Assembly: GCA_011526365.1 (NCBI GenBank)
Contig: WTIO01000051.1
Span: forward strand, 1 to 64,000
Reading direction: 5' to 3'
DNA length: 64,000 nucleotides
DNA from: Flavobacteriales bacterium
GTDB taxonomy: Bacteria > Bacteroidota > Bacteroidia > Flavobacteriales > Flavobacteriaceae
Shown here in pieces: positions 6,160 to 14,046 of the stretch. The translations under genes and the position numbers were made by a program. Each line of letters starts with the position of its first letter. Positions within the stretch are counted from its first letter, which is position 1. The notes under the pieces are model-generated. The model saw only the letters and a program-made list of their open reading frames with translations, did not search any database and was not told where the DNA came from.

Positions 6160-7314
6160 ATGCAATGGTATCTGCCAAAACAACTGTGTTTGATTTTGTT
6201 GGTTCTAGGGGGGTGTATAGCTCACGCACAAGAGCAAAATAGAGTAATTACCACAGGTGTTCCCTTTTTAATGATTACCCCTGATGCGCGAGCAGCTGGA
6301 ATGGGAGATCAGGGTGTGGCAACTCCTGCCGATGCCTTTGCGCAACAATGGAACCCCGCAAAGCACGTTTTTCTTTCGCAGGACGGAGGGGTTGGAATAA
6401 GTTATACGCCCTATTTGAGTAAACTAGTGAATGATATTTTTTTAGGGAACCTGAATTATTATCGCAAGCTAAACGACCGGAGTGTGTGGGCAACAAGTCT
6501 TAAATATTTTAGTTTAGGGGATATACAGTTTAACGAACTTATTGGCGGCAGTATTGTTGATCAAGGGACAGAACGCCCAAATGAATTAACCCTAGACCTC
6601 TCTTATGCCCTAAAGTTGAGTGAAACCTTTAGTATGGCGGTAGCTGGGAGGTTTATTCGGTCCGATTTAAAAATTAACTCCAATACAGATACCCGTTCGG
6701 CGAATAGCTTGGGCGTAGATTTGTCGGGCTATTTTCAAAGTAATCCCTTTAAACTTAGCGAAAATACGGCTGTTTTTCGCTCAGGATTTAATATTTCCAA
6801 TGTTGGCCCCCGATTAAAATACGATGTGGGAGGAGTAAAAAACTACATTCCTACTAACCTTAAGCTGGGGATGGGACTGGAACTCTTTTATTCCTCAAAC
6901 AATCGTTTGGGTGTGTATACAGAATTTAACAAGCTGTTGGTCCCTGGGCCCGTGGCTACCTATGACGAAAACAACAACTTTACCGGGTACACCCAGCCCG
7001 ATATTAACTTTTTAAAAGGAATAAGCACCTCATTTTCCGATGCTCCCGATGGTTTTAAAGAAGAATTAAAAGAAATTACATGGGCCCTTGGATTAGAATA
7101 TGTGCTACAGGAAAGTTTTGCACTACGTACGGGCTATTTTAACGAAAGCCCCGAAAAGGGATCGCGAAGATACATAACCTTTGGAGCAGGTTTTGGGCTG
7201 CCACAAATGGATATTGATATCTCTTATTTATTTTCTACCTCAAGGGTGCGCAGTCCTCTAGAAAATACCCTGCGATTTTCGGTAAATTTTAAATGGGGCA
7301 ATCCAAGTCCCTAA
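6160..7314 (+). CDS. porV: Type IX secretion outer-membrane protein PorV (384 aa)
   Basis: PorV is a FadL-like beta-barrel that shuttles T9SS cargo from the Sov/SprA translocon to the PorU sortase at the cell surface. The start MQWYLPKQLCLILLVLGG leads a signal peptide ending AHAQ. The mature N-terminus carries the family signature GVPFLMITPDARAAGMGDQG and a DAFAQQWNPAK segment, and the C-terminus RFSVNFKWG is a barrel-closing strand. I start at 6160 because earlier in-frame codons would put a second hydrophobic stretch before the signal peptide. It is followed by pdhA. The cytidine deaminase gene often found after porV is absent, as is porU before it. Confidence 0.9.
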   Translation: MQWYLPKQLCLILLVLGGCIAHAQEQNRVITTGVPFLMITPDARAAGMGDQGVATPADAFAQQWNPAKHVFLSQDGGVGISYTPYLSKLVNDIFLGNLNYYRKLNDRSVWATSLKYFSLGDIQFNELIGGSIVDQGTERPNELTLDLSYALKLSETFSMAVAGRFIRSDLKINSNTDTRSANSLGVDLSGYFQSNPFKLSENTAVFRSGFNISNVGPRLKYDVGGVKNYIPTNLKLGMGLELFYSSNNRLGVYTEFNKLLVPGPVATYDENNNFTGYTQPDINFLKGISTSFSDAPDGFKEELKEITWALGLEYVLQESFALRTGYFNESPEKGSRRYITFGAGFGLPQMDIDISYLFSTSRVRSPLENTLRFSVNFKWGNPSP

Positions 7315-7374
7315 ATTCCGTCTGACGTGCTTTAAATCTTTAGAAACAAATTTCACCCATTGCGAATTATTGAC

Positions 7375-7382
7375 TAATTTTG
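7375..7382 (+). promoter_or_regulatory. Candidate -7 element for pdhA
   Basis: TAATTTTG matches the Bacteroidota TAnnTTTG box, 35 bases before the pdhA ATG. A TTTC lies about 21 bases upstream as a weak -33 element. Confidence 0.5.
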
Positions 7383-7416
7383 TAGGGCAAATTGAAGGAC
7401 AACGTACACGTATTTT

Positions 7417-8415
7417 ATGAAAAAAATCACCAAGCAAACCTATCTCAAATGGTATGAAGACATGCTGTTTTGGAGAAAATTTGAGGATAAACTCGCTTCG
7501 GTTTATATACAACAAAAAGTTCGCGGATTTCTGCACCTCTACAATGGTCAAGAGGCGGTACTAGCAGGCTCTTTACACGCCATTGAAATAGGAAAAGACC
7601 GGATGATTACGGCCTACAGAAACCACGTACAGCCTATTGGTTTGGGTGTAGACCCTAAAAGAGTAATGGCCGAATTGTACGGTAAAGCCTCCGGAACCTC
7701 AATGGGATTAGGAGGGTCAATGCACATTTTCTCTAAAGAACACAATTTCTTTGGAGGCCATGGGATTGTTGGTGGTCAAATCCCTTTAGGGGCAGGAATG
7801 GCCTTTGGCGATAAATATTTCAAGCGCGATAATGTTACCCTATGTTATATGGGTGACGGTGCCGTACGCCAAGGATCGCTGCACGAAACCCTCAATTTAG
7901 CCACCTTATGGCAACTTCCTGTTGTGTTTATTGTAGAAAACAATGGTTATGCTATGGGTACCTCAGTAGCACGGACTGCCAGTCACCAAGAAATTTGGAA
8001 ACTCGGTTTGGGTTACGAAATGCCCTGCGAGCCTGTAGATGGAATGGATCCAGTGGCGGTTGCAAAAGCTGTAGACAAGGCTGTAACACACGCACGCAAA
8101 GGCAATGGCCCATCCTTCTTAGAAATGAAAACCTATCGCTACAGGGGGCACTCCATGTCTGATGCACAACATTACCGCACCAAAGATGAGGTGGAAGAAT
8201 ACAAGAAAATTGATCCCATCACTCAAGTGAAGGAGATTATTTTAGAAAAGAAGTACGCCACAGCAGAAGCGCTTAAAAAAATCGACGAAAGCATTAAAGC
8301 ACGCGTTGCAGAATGTGAAAAGTTCGCTGAAGAAGCGCCCTATCCTGAAAAAAATGTGATGTACGACGCAGTGTACGAACAAGTCGATTATCCCTTTATC
8401 AAGCATAAATTATAG
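7417..8415 (+). CDS. pdhA: Pyruvate dehydrogenase E1 component subunit alpha (332 aa)
   Basis: The thiamine-diphosphate-dependent E1 alpha subunit decarboxylates pyruvate and passes the acetyl group to the E2 lipoyl arm. The ThDP-binding motif runs from GDG (146-148) to ENN (174-176). The phosphorylation-loop-like segment YRGHSMSDAQHYR is conserved. Length is normal for the short bacterial alpha subunit. Its start is 35 bases after a TAnnTTTG promoter, and the E2 gene starts 5 bases after its stop, so the two are co-transcribed. The E1 beta gene is not in this window, so it must be encoded elsewhere for the complex to work, as is usual in flavobacteria. Confidence 0.95.
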   Translation: MKKITKQTYLKWYEDMLFWRKFEDKLASVYIQQKVRGFLHLYNGQEAVLAGSLHAIEIGKDRMITAYRNHVQPIGLGVDPKRVMAELYGKASGTSMGLGGSMHIFSKEHNFFGGHGIVGGQIPLGAGMAFGDKYFKRDNVTLCYMGDGAVRQGSLHETLNLATLWQLPVVFIVENNGYAMGTSVARTASHQEIWKLGLGYEMPCEPVDGMDPVAVAKAVDKAVTHARKGNGPSFLEMKTYRYRGHSMSDAQHYRTKDEVEEYKKIDPITQVKEIILEKKYATAEALKKIDESIKARVAECEKFAEEAPYPEKNVMYDAVYEQVDYPFIKHKL

Positions 8416-8420
8416 AAAGT

Positions 8421-10019
8421 ATGGCTGAAGTAGTAAACATGCCCCGTTTGAGTGATACAATGGAAGAAGGTACCGTGGCAAAATGGTACAAAAAAGTTGG
8501 GGATACCGTTCAAGAAGGCGACATACTCGCAGAGATAGAAACAGACAAAGCCACCATGGAATTTGAATCCTTTAACGAAGGAACGCTATTACACATTGGT
8601 ATTTCAGAGGGAGAAACGGCTCCGGTGGACACACTTTTGGCAATAATTGGCGAAAAAGATGAGGACATTAGCGCCCATTTAGGTGCTGTTGAAGCCCCTG
8701 CTACTTCTGCTGAAACAACAGAAAAACCCGCTGCCGAAGCCCCCGCACAGGCTATGCCCGAAGGTGTGGAGGTAATTACCATGCCGCGATTAAGCGATAC
8801 CATGGAGGAAGGCACAGTTGCCCAATGGCTAAAAAAAGAAGGCGATTCGCTTGAAGAAGGCGATATACTTGCTGAAATCGAAACAGATAAAGCCACGATG
8901 GAGTTTGAGTCTTTTTATTCGGGAACACTACTGCACATTGGCATAGGAACTGGTGAAAGTGCACCTGTAGATAGCGTATTGGCCCTTATTGGCCCTAAGG
9001 GGGCCGACGTTCAAGCCGCCTTAAGTGCTGCTACTGCTGCCGCACCAGCTACAACCACCAAAGAAGCAGTAACTCCCGCTGCACCCCCCGCACCAGCTCC
9101 CGAAGCTGTTGCACCACCGGTAGCAGCTCCTTCCCCAGCGCCCACCCCGCAACCCCCGCAACCCACAGCCACAAACGGACGCGTTATAGCCTCTCCATTG
9201 GCAAAAAAGATTGCTGCTGAAAAAGGCATCAATCTGCAAATGGTGCAAGGCACAGGAGAAGCGGGGCGAATCATCAAGCGTGATGTAGAAAACTTTACGG
9301 GCGCTCCAGGCGGGGTCCAAAATGCTGCTCCAGCTGTGGAGCGTATTACCGAACTGGCCAACAGTCAAATGCGTAAAACCATTGCAAAGCGACTTGCTGC
9401 CTCCAAGTTTTCTGCACCTCATTACTATTTGGGGGTAGAATTCAATATGGATAACGCCATTGCCTTTAGAAATCAGTACAACAGCTTGCCCGATACTAAA
9501 ATTTCTTTCAATGATATCGTCGTAAAGGCAACAGCTATGGCCTTGCGTCAGCATCCTGAAGTCAATGCCCGTTGGTATGACGATAAAATTGTGCAACACC
9601 ATCATATGCACATAGGTGTGGCAGTAGCCGTAACCGACGGTTTGGTGGTACCCGTAGTAAAATTTGCTGATACCTTATCCTTACCACAAATTGGGGTTAC
9701 AGTAAAAACGTTTGCCCAAAAGGCAAAAGACAAAAAGCTTACGCCAGACGAGATGGAAGGAAGTACCTTTACCATTTCTAACTTAGGAATGTTTGGTATA
9801 CAGGAGTTTACTTCAATTATCAATCAGCCTAATGCCGCCATTCTGTCGGTAGGAGGAATTGAGCAGAAGCCCATTGTTAAAGAGGGCCAAATTGATGTGG
9901 GGCACACCATGAAGTTAACACTAGCCTGTGACCACAGAACTGTAGATGGTGCTACTGGAGCACAGTTTTTGCAAACCCTTCGCGGCTATATCGAAAACCC
10001 GGTAACTCTTTTGGTATAA
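8421..10019 (+). CDS. pdhC: Pyruvate dehydrogenase E2, dihydrolipoyllysine acetyltransferase with two lipoyl domains (532 aa)
   Basis: The core acetyltransferase of the pyruvate dehydrogenase complex. Two lipoyl domains carry ETDKATMEFES with the lipoylated lysines at about 43 and 157. Each is followed by an Ala/Pro linker (the second, about 205-250, is long and repetitive). The peripheral-subunit-binding domain is at about 256-290 (ASPLAKKIAAEKGI, GRIIKRDVE). The catalytic domain ends in DHRTVDGATGAQFL, with the active-site His of the DHRxxDG motif. It shares an operon with pdhA and the following SDR gene (10-base gap). The two near-identical lipoyl domains are normal for the family. Confidence 0.95.
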   Translation: MAEVVNMPRLSDTMEEGTVAKWYKKVGDTVQEGDILAEIETDKATMEFESFNEGTLLHIGISEGETAPVDTLLAIIGEKDEDISAHLGAVEAPATSAETTEKPAAEAPAQAMPEGVEVITMPRLSDTMEEGTVAQWLKKEGDSLEEGDILAEIETDKATMEFESFYSGTLLHIGIGTGESAPVDSVLALIGPKGADVQAALSAATAAAPATTTKEAVTPAAPPAPAPEAVAPPVAAPSPAPTPQPPQPTATNGRVIASPLAKKIAAEKGINLQMVQGTGEAGRIIKRDVENFTGAPGGVQNAAPAVERITELANSQMRKTIAKRLAASKFSAPHYYLGVEFNMDNAIAFRNQYNSLPDTKISFNDIVVKATAMALRQHPEVNARWYDDKIVQHHHMHIGVAVAVTDGLVVPVVKFADTLSLPQIGVTVKTFAQKAKDKKLTPDEMEGSTFTISNLGMFGIQEFTSIINQPNAAILSVGGIEQKPIVKEGQIDVGHTMKLTLACDHRTVDGATGAQFLQTLRGYIENPVTLLV

Positions 10020-10029
10020 AAACATTCTT

Positions 10030-10707
10030 ATGCCAAAAACTATAGTTGTTACGGGAGCCAGTAGGGGAATTGGATTTCAAATTGCCGAGCAAGCTGTCGC
10101 TGCTGGACATCAAGTAATTGCATTATCTCGCAATTGTAGTGCTTTGGAAAACATAGAAGGCATTTTTTCCATACCCGTAGACCTTAGTCAGGAAGCACAG
10201 GTGAAGGCAGCAGGCGAAACCATTCAAAAGCAATTCCCTAAAATTGATGCCCTTATTAATAATGCGGGTACCCTCGAAGTGGTGCCTTTTGCTGAAAGCA
10301 GTTTTTCAGTATTCGAAAAAACCTATGCTGTAAATGTTTTTGGTGTTGCAGAATTAACCCGTGTGCTTCTTCCCCTTCTTACCTCCAAAGGTCATGTGGT
10401 GAATATTAGCAGTATGGGAGGGGTGCAGGGAAGTGCAAAATTTCCTGGTTTGGCAGCTTACAGCAGTAGTAAAGGAGCCTTAATTACGTTAACAGAGCTT
10501 TTAGCAGAAGAATACAAAGAAACGGGTCCAGCGTTTAATGTACTGGCACTCGGCGCAGTACAAACCGAAATGCTGGCTACTGCTTTTCCAGGATTTGAAG
10601 CGCCAGTTCAAGCTGATGAAATGGCCGCTTACATTTTAGAGTTTAGCCTCACTGGCCAACGTTTTTACAATGGGAAATTACTCCCAGTAGCAGTTGGAAC
10701 TCCTTAA
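10030..10707 (+). CDS. Short-chain dehydrogenase/reductase (225 aa)
   Basis: An NAD(P)-dependent oxidoreductase of the classical SDR family, with substrate unknown. It has the cofactor motif TGASRGIGF (residues 8-16), the NNAG motif near 76, and catalytic S with YSSSK (Tyr-x-x-x-Lys) near 143-147. At 225 residues it is short for the family. It follows pdhC by 10 bases and precedes the SprT-like gene by 12, so it belongs to the same transcript. The neighbours give no clue to its substrate. Confidence 0.85.
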   Translation: MPKTIVVTGASRGIGFQIAEQAVAAGHQVIALSRNCSALENIEGIFSIPVDLSQEAQVKAAGETIQKQFPKIDALINNAGTLEVVPFAESSFSVFEKTYAVNVFGVAELTRVLLPLLTSKGHVVNISSMGGVQGSAKFPGLAAYSSSKGALITLTELLAEEYKETGPAFNVLALGAVQTEMLATAFPGFEAPVQADEMAAYILEFSLTGQRFYNGKLLPVAVGTP

Positions 10708-10719
10708 TTCCTTGTTTTT

Positions 10720-11310
10720 ATGGTGTTAGAAGCTATTCCACCAGCGGCAATACCCTACGTTCAAGGTTTATTGCAGCAACACGAACTTCAACTGAAACTT
10801 ACCCCCAAACGCCACACCAAACACGGCGATTACAGAAAACTCCCCAAAGGAGGGCACCTTATTACCCTCAATCAAGAAGCTAACCCCCACCGGTTTTTAA
10901 TTACCCTAATCCACGAGTTAGCACATTATTTTGCCTTTTCAAAGTTTGGCTACCGCATTAAACCCCATGGAAAGGAATGGAAAAGCACCTATAAAAAATT
11001 AATGCTCCCCCTGTTGCATCCTACAATTTTCCCTCCTACTGTACTGCAATTACTTGCACGTCATATGAAAAACCCAAAAGCAAGTACCGATACCGACTTT
11101 GATTTGGTGATGGCCCTTGCAGCAACAGAATCCAACGCGGCAACAACATATGTTTTTCAATTGGAAGAAGGCGCCGTTTTTAAAATTTATAACGGGAAGG
11201 TATTTCTAAAAGGAAAAAAAAGAAGAAAACGTTTCGAATGTGTGGAACGCGATACCAAAAAAATCTACCTCATTAGTCCTCATGCCGAGGTAGTGCCACT
11301 GGAGGGATAA
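10720..11310 (+). CDS. SprT-like zinc metalloprotease domain protein (196 aa)
   Basis: The zinc-binding helix is HELAHYFAF (HExxH at residues 65-69), and a downstream KPHGKEW supplies a likely third His ligand, the pattern of the SprT/Spartan family. The family member in eukaryotes degrades DNA-protein crosslinks, while bacterial roles are poorly defined. The C-terminal half lacks the zinc-ribbon cysteines except one Cys near 175 (RFECVERD), so the ribbon seems reduced. It is the last gene of the pdh transcript and ends 2 bases before the convergent ABC transporter ATPase gene. Confidence 0.85.
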   Translation: MVLEAIPPAAIPYVQGLLQQHELQLKLTPKRHTKHGDYRKLPKGGHLITLNQEANPHRFLITLIHELAHYFAFSKFGYRIKPHGKEWKSTYKKLMLPLLHPTIFPPTVLQLLARHMKNPKASTDTDFDLVMALAATESNAATTYVFQLEEGAVFKIYNGKVFLKGKKRRKRFECVERDTKKIYLISPHAEVVPLEG

Positions 11311-11312
11311 AC

Positions 11313-12077
11313 TTATTTTTTGGTCAGGTAAAGTTGACGGACTTTTTTCATCAAATTAGAGGAGTACACAAAATTACTCACTGCTTCATTTTCTGTTTTA
11401 AAGATATCCTTATTACTCCCCTCCCAGGCCTTAGTCCCCTTATCCAAAAAAAGGATGCGCTCCCCAATTTCCATCACCGAATTCATATCATGGGTGTTGA
11501 TTACCGTAGTAATATTGTACTCCTGAGTAATTTCACTAATGAGTTGGTCAATGATAATAGCAGTTTTTGGGTCTAAGCCCGAGTTGGGCTCGTCACAAAA
11601 CAGGTATTTGGGGTTCATTACGATTGCGCGAGCAATGGCCACCCGTTTTTGCATCCCCCCCGAAATTTCTGCGGGGAGTTTGGAATGTGCATTTCCCAAG
11701 TTAACACGCTTGATAACCTCGTTGGCCCGTTCTCGCATTTCTTCCGTAGTTTTTTTAGTGAACATTTGCATGGGGAACATAATGTTTTCCTCTACGGTCA
11801 GCGAATCAAAAAGTGCGCTGCCCTGAAACACCATTCCCATTTCTTGACGCAAATTTCTACGTTCTTTTCTACCCATAGATTTAAGCGGCTTGCCTTCAAA
11901 AGCTATGGTGCCCGAATTGTGTTCAAAAAGCCCTAAAAGGCACTTTAGAAAAACGGTTTTCCCCGAGCCACTACTTCCAATTATTAAGTTGGTAATGCCC
12001 TTGTCAAATTGGGTGCTGATGTCTTTTAATACCGTAGTATCCCCAAATGATTTAGAAAGGTTTTGAACTTCTATCAT
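11313..12077 (-). CDS. ABC transporter ATPase, MlaF-type (254 aa)
   Basis: The ATP-hydrolysing subunit of an Mla/MCE-type lipid transporter. It has Walker A GSSGSGKT (about 34-41), the Q-loop GMVFQGSALF, the signature ISGGMQKRVAIARA, Walker B KYLFCDEPNSGLDP and the switch His NTHDM. The sequence is closest to MlaF/YrbF, whose partner permease is MlaE. That permease is encoded directly upstream with a 1-base gap. The MCE substrate-binding protein (MlaD) is not adjacent. Likely role: phospholipid trafficking between the membranes (family knowledge). Confidence 0.9.
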   Translation of the reverse strand: MIEVQNLSKSFGDTTVLKDISTQFDKGITNLIIGSSGSGKTVFLKCLLGLFEHNSGTIAFEGKPLKSMGRKERRNLRQEMGMVFQGSALFDSLTVEENIMFPMQMFTKKTTEEMRERANEVIKRVNLGNAHSKLPAEISGGMQKRVAIARAIVMNPKYLFCDEPNSGLDPKTAIIIDQLISEITQEYNITTVINTHDMNSVMEIGERILFLDKGTKAWEGSNKDIFKTENEAVSNFVYSSNLMKKVRQLYLTKK

Positions 12078-12078
12078 C

Positions 12079-12816
12079 TTACGTTAAAAGCAATTGGGTT
12101 ACTAAATAATTGACAATAATGATGACTACACTGGTCCACACAAACGAAGCCGTACTGGATTTTCCTACTTGCAGTGCCCCACCTTTGAGGTAATAGCCGT
12201 GGTAGGAAGGAATGGTAGCTAGCACAAAGGCAAACAAAAAAGTCTTTATAAAAGCATAGCTTACATGAAAGGGATTAAAATCCATTTGTATCCCCTCAAT
12301 ATACTCAGCGCTTGTAGAAAAGCCTCCGTAAACACAGGCTACGTATCCTCCTAATACCCCTAGAAACATCGAAAAGGTGATTACAAAAGGATAAAACATT
12401 AGCGCTACAATTTTCGGAAAAATGAGGTAATTGTAAGTATTAATTCCCATTACTTCTAAAGCGTCAATTTGTTCGGTTACACGCATGGTACCAATACTAG
12501 AGGTGATGTAGGACCCCACTTTTCCTGCCATAATTACAGAGATAAAGGTGGGGGCAAATTCTAAAATCACAGATTGCCGTGTGGCAAATCCAATTAGATT
12601 TGCAGGGAGTAGGGGGTTTTCTAAATTTAATGCCGTTTGAATGGCGACTACACCACCAACGAAAAAGGAGATAAACGAAACAATACCCAAGGAGCTGATG
12701 ATTAAAGAATCAATTTCGTGGAATATAAGGCGTTTGAGTACATCCCATTTGGTGAATTTCCCAAAGACTTTTGGGAGCATTTGAAAATAATTGCCAATGT
12801 GAAACAATGGATTCAT
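12079..12816 (-). CDS. ABC transporter permease, MlaE family (245 aa)
   Basis: An integral membrane permease with five or so hydrophobic segments and the MlaE motif region GMRVTEQIDALEVMGINTYNY... seen here as TMRVTEQIDALEVMGINTYN. It pairs with the ATPase encoded next to it (1-base gap) as an Mla-type lipid transporter of the inner membrane. Length is normal. A TAnnTTTG element lies 8 bases upstream of the ATG, giving a very short leader. Confidence 0.9.
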   Translation of the reverse strand: MNPLFHIGNYFQMLPKVFGKFTKWDVLKRLIFHEIDSLIISSLGIVSFISFFVGGVVAIQTALNLENPLLPANLIGFATRQSVILEFAPTFISVIMAGKVGSYITSSIGTMRVTEQIDALEVMGINTYNYLIFPKIVALMFYPFVITFSMFLGVLGGYVACVYGGFSTSAEYIEGIQMDFNPFHVSYAFIKTFLFAFVLATIPSYHGYYLKGGALQVGKSSTASFVWTSVVIIIVNYLVTQLLLT

Positions 12817-12823
12817 CGCCTGT

Positions 12824-12831
12824 CAAAGTTA
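12824..12831 (-). promoter_or_regulatory. Candidate -7 element for the mlaE-mlaF operon
   Basis: The minus strand reads TAACTTTG, a perfect TAnnTTTG match, 8 bases before the mlaE-like start codon. Confidence 0.45.
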
Positions 12832-12864
12832 CTAAATATAATACAGTAGTTTGGACTTGAAAAC

Positions 12865-13923
12865 CTAAACGCGGTAGGTGATGGCGTTAATGTGCATTCC
12901 TGCACCCACACTAGCAAACATAATAACGTCTCCTGTGTGGAGCTTGTGCCCTTCGTAGTTGGCTTTAGCAACCAAGTTGTAGAGGGTAGGAACGGTAGCT
13001 ACAGAACTGTTTCCAAACTTTTGAATATTCATGGGCAAAATATTGTCAGGGGTTTTTTCTTTATACAAACGGTAAAACCGATTTACAATAGCCTCATCCA
13101 TTTTTAGGTTGGCTTGGTGTAAAAAGATTTTTTTCAATTTATCAATTGGAACATTCGCTTGGTCCAAACACGCTTTCATGGCTTGGGGAACATGTGTTAA
13201 AGCAAATTCATAGACCTTTCGTCCGTGCATCTTAATGTATTTGGTCGTAGAAGTGGTGGGCTTATAGGCTGTACCGTAAAATATAAAATCGGCCTCCCCA
13301 TCAGCGGTATAGGTAGCAGAGACATGAGAAAGCACCCCCGATTCTTCTGAACTAGCGGTAACAACTGTAGCCCCAGCACCATCTGCATAAATCATAGAAT
13401 CCCGGTCGGTAGGATCAATAAGTCGTGAAAGGGTTTCTGACCCAATGACCAAGCAATATTTTGCCATACCCGATTTTATGAACGCTTTAGCCTGAATCAT
13501 TCCTTCTACCCATCCTGGGCAACCAAAAATGATATCATAGGCAACACAACTTGGGTTTTTGATGTTGAGGTTGGCCTTCACTCGTGCTGCTACACAGGGC
13601 AGGGTGTCCACCTGGTCTGAATTGGCACTAATATTTCCTGCATTGTGTGCCACAATGATATAATCAATTTGCTCCCGATCTATGCCTGCATCGGCAATTG
13701 CTTTTTCAGCGGCGTCGGCAGCAATGTCTGCAGAGCTCATTTCTTTCGGTGCATAGCGGCGCTCTTCAATCCCTGTGATGGCCTTAAACTTCTCAATTAT
13801 TTCAGGGTTAGAACTAGGAATTTTCACTCCTGCATCATCATAAAATTCGTTGTTTAAGAAAGAAGCATTGTTTTCAACTTCTTCTGGGATATATGCGCCG
13901 GTACCAATAATTTGTATACTCAT
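12865..13923 (-). CDS. 3-oxoacyl-ACP synthase III family protein (352 aa)
   Basis: A FabH-like condensing enzyme of fatty acid or related lipid synthesis. The catalytic Cys is in IIFGCPGWVEG (about Cys135), His in KIFLHQANLKMDEA and Asn in QKFGNSSVATVP, so the full Cys-His-Asn triad is present. At 352 residues it is longer than typical FabH (about 320), with an insertion in the first 60 residues, as in the paralogous KAS III proteins common in flavobacteria. Whether it starts bulk fatty acid synthesis or makes a special acyl chain cannot be told here. It is transcribed alone. Confidence 0.85.
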   Translation of the reverse strand: MSIQIIGTGAYIPEEVENNASFLNNEFYDDAGVKIPSSNPEIIEKFKAITGIEERRYAPKEMSSADIAADAAEKAIADAGIDREQIDYIIVAHNAGNISANSDQVDTLPCVAARVKANLNIKNPSCVAYDIIFGCPGWVEGMIQAKAFIKSGMAKYCLVIGSETLSRLIDPTDRDSMIYADGAGATVVTASSEESGVLSHVSATYTADGEADFIFYGTAYKPTTSTTKYIKMHGRKVYEFALTHVPQAMKACLDQANVPIDKLKKIFLHQANLKMDEAIVNRFYRLYKEKTPDNILPMNIQKFGNSSVATVPTLYNLVAKANYEGHKLHTGDVIMFASVGAGMHINAITYRV

Positions 13924-14046
13924 ACTTATTACTGCAAGTTCTTAGATCGAGGGGAATCTATGGCCCAATTAAAAAAAGTCATACGAAGTTCAGGGGATGC
14001 ATGATTATAGATCAGAAGCCTTTAGTATTTATTAAATCGTTAGTAA

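Noticed and set aside
8510-9611. Long minus-strand frames across pdhC
   Set aside because: They mirror the repetitive Ala/Pro lipoyl and linker coding sequence; the translations are low-complexity Ser/Ala/Gly and antisense to a certain gene.
7417-10019. Absence of pyruvate dehydrogenase E1 beta treated as a gene loss
   Set aside because: In flavobacteria the beta subunit is normally encoded elsewhere, so its absence here is not a signal.
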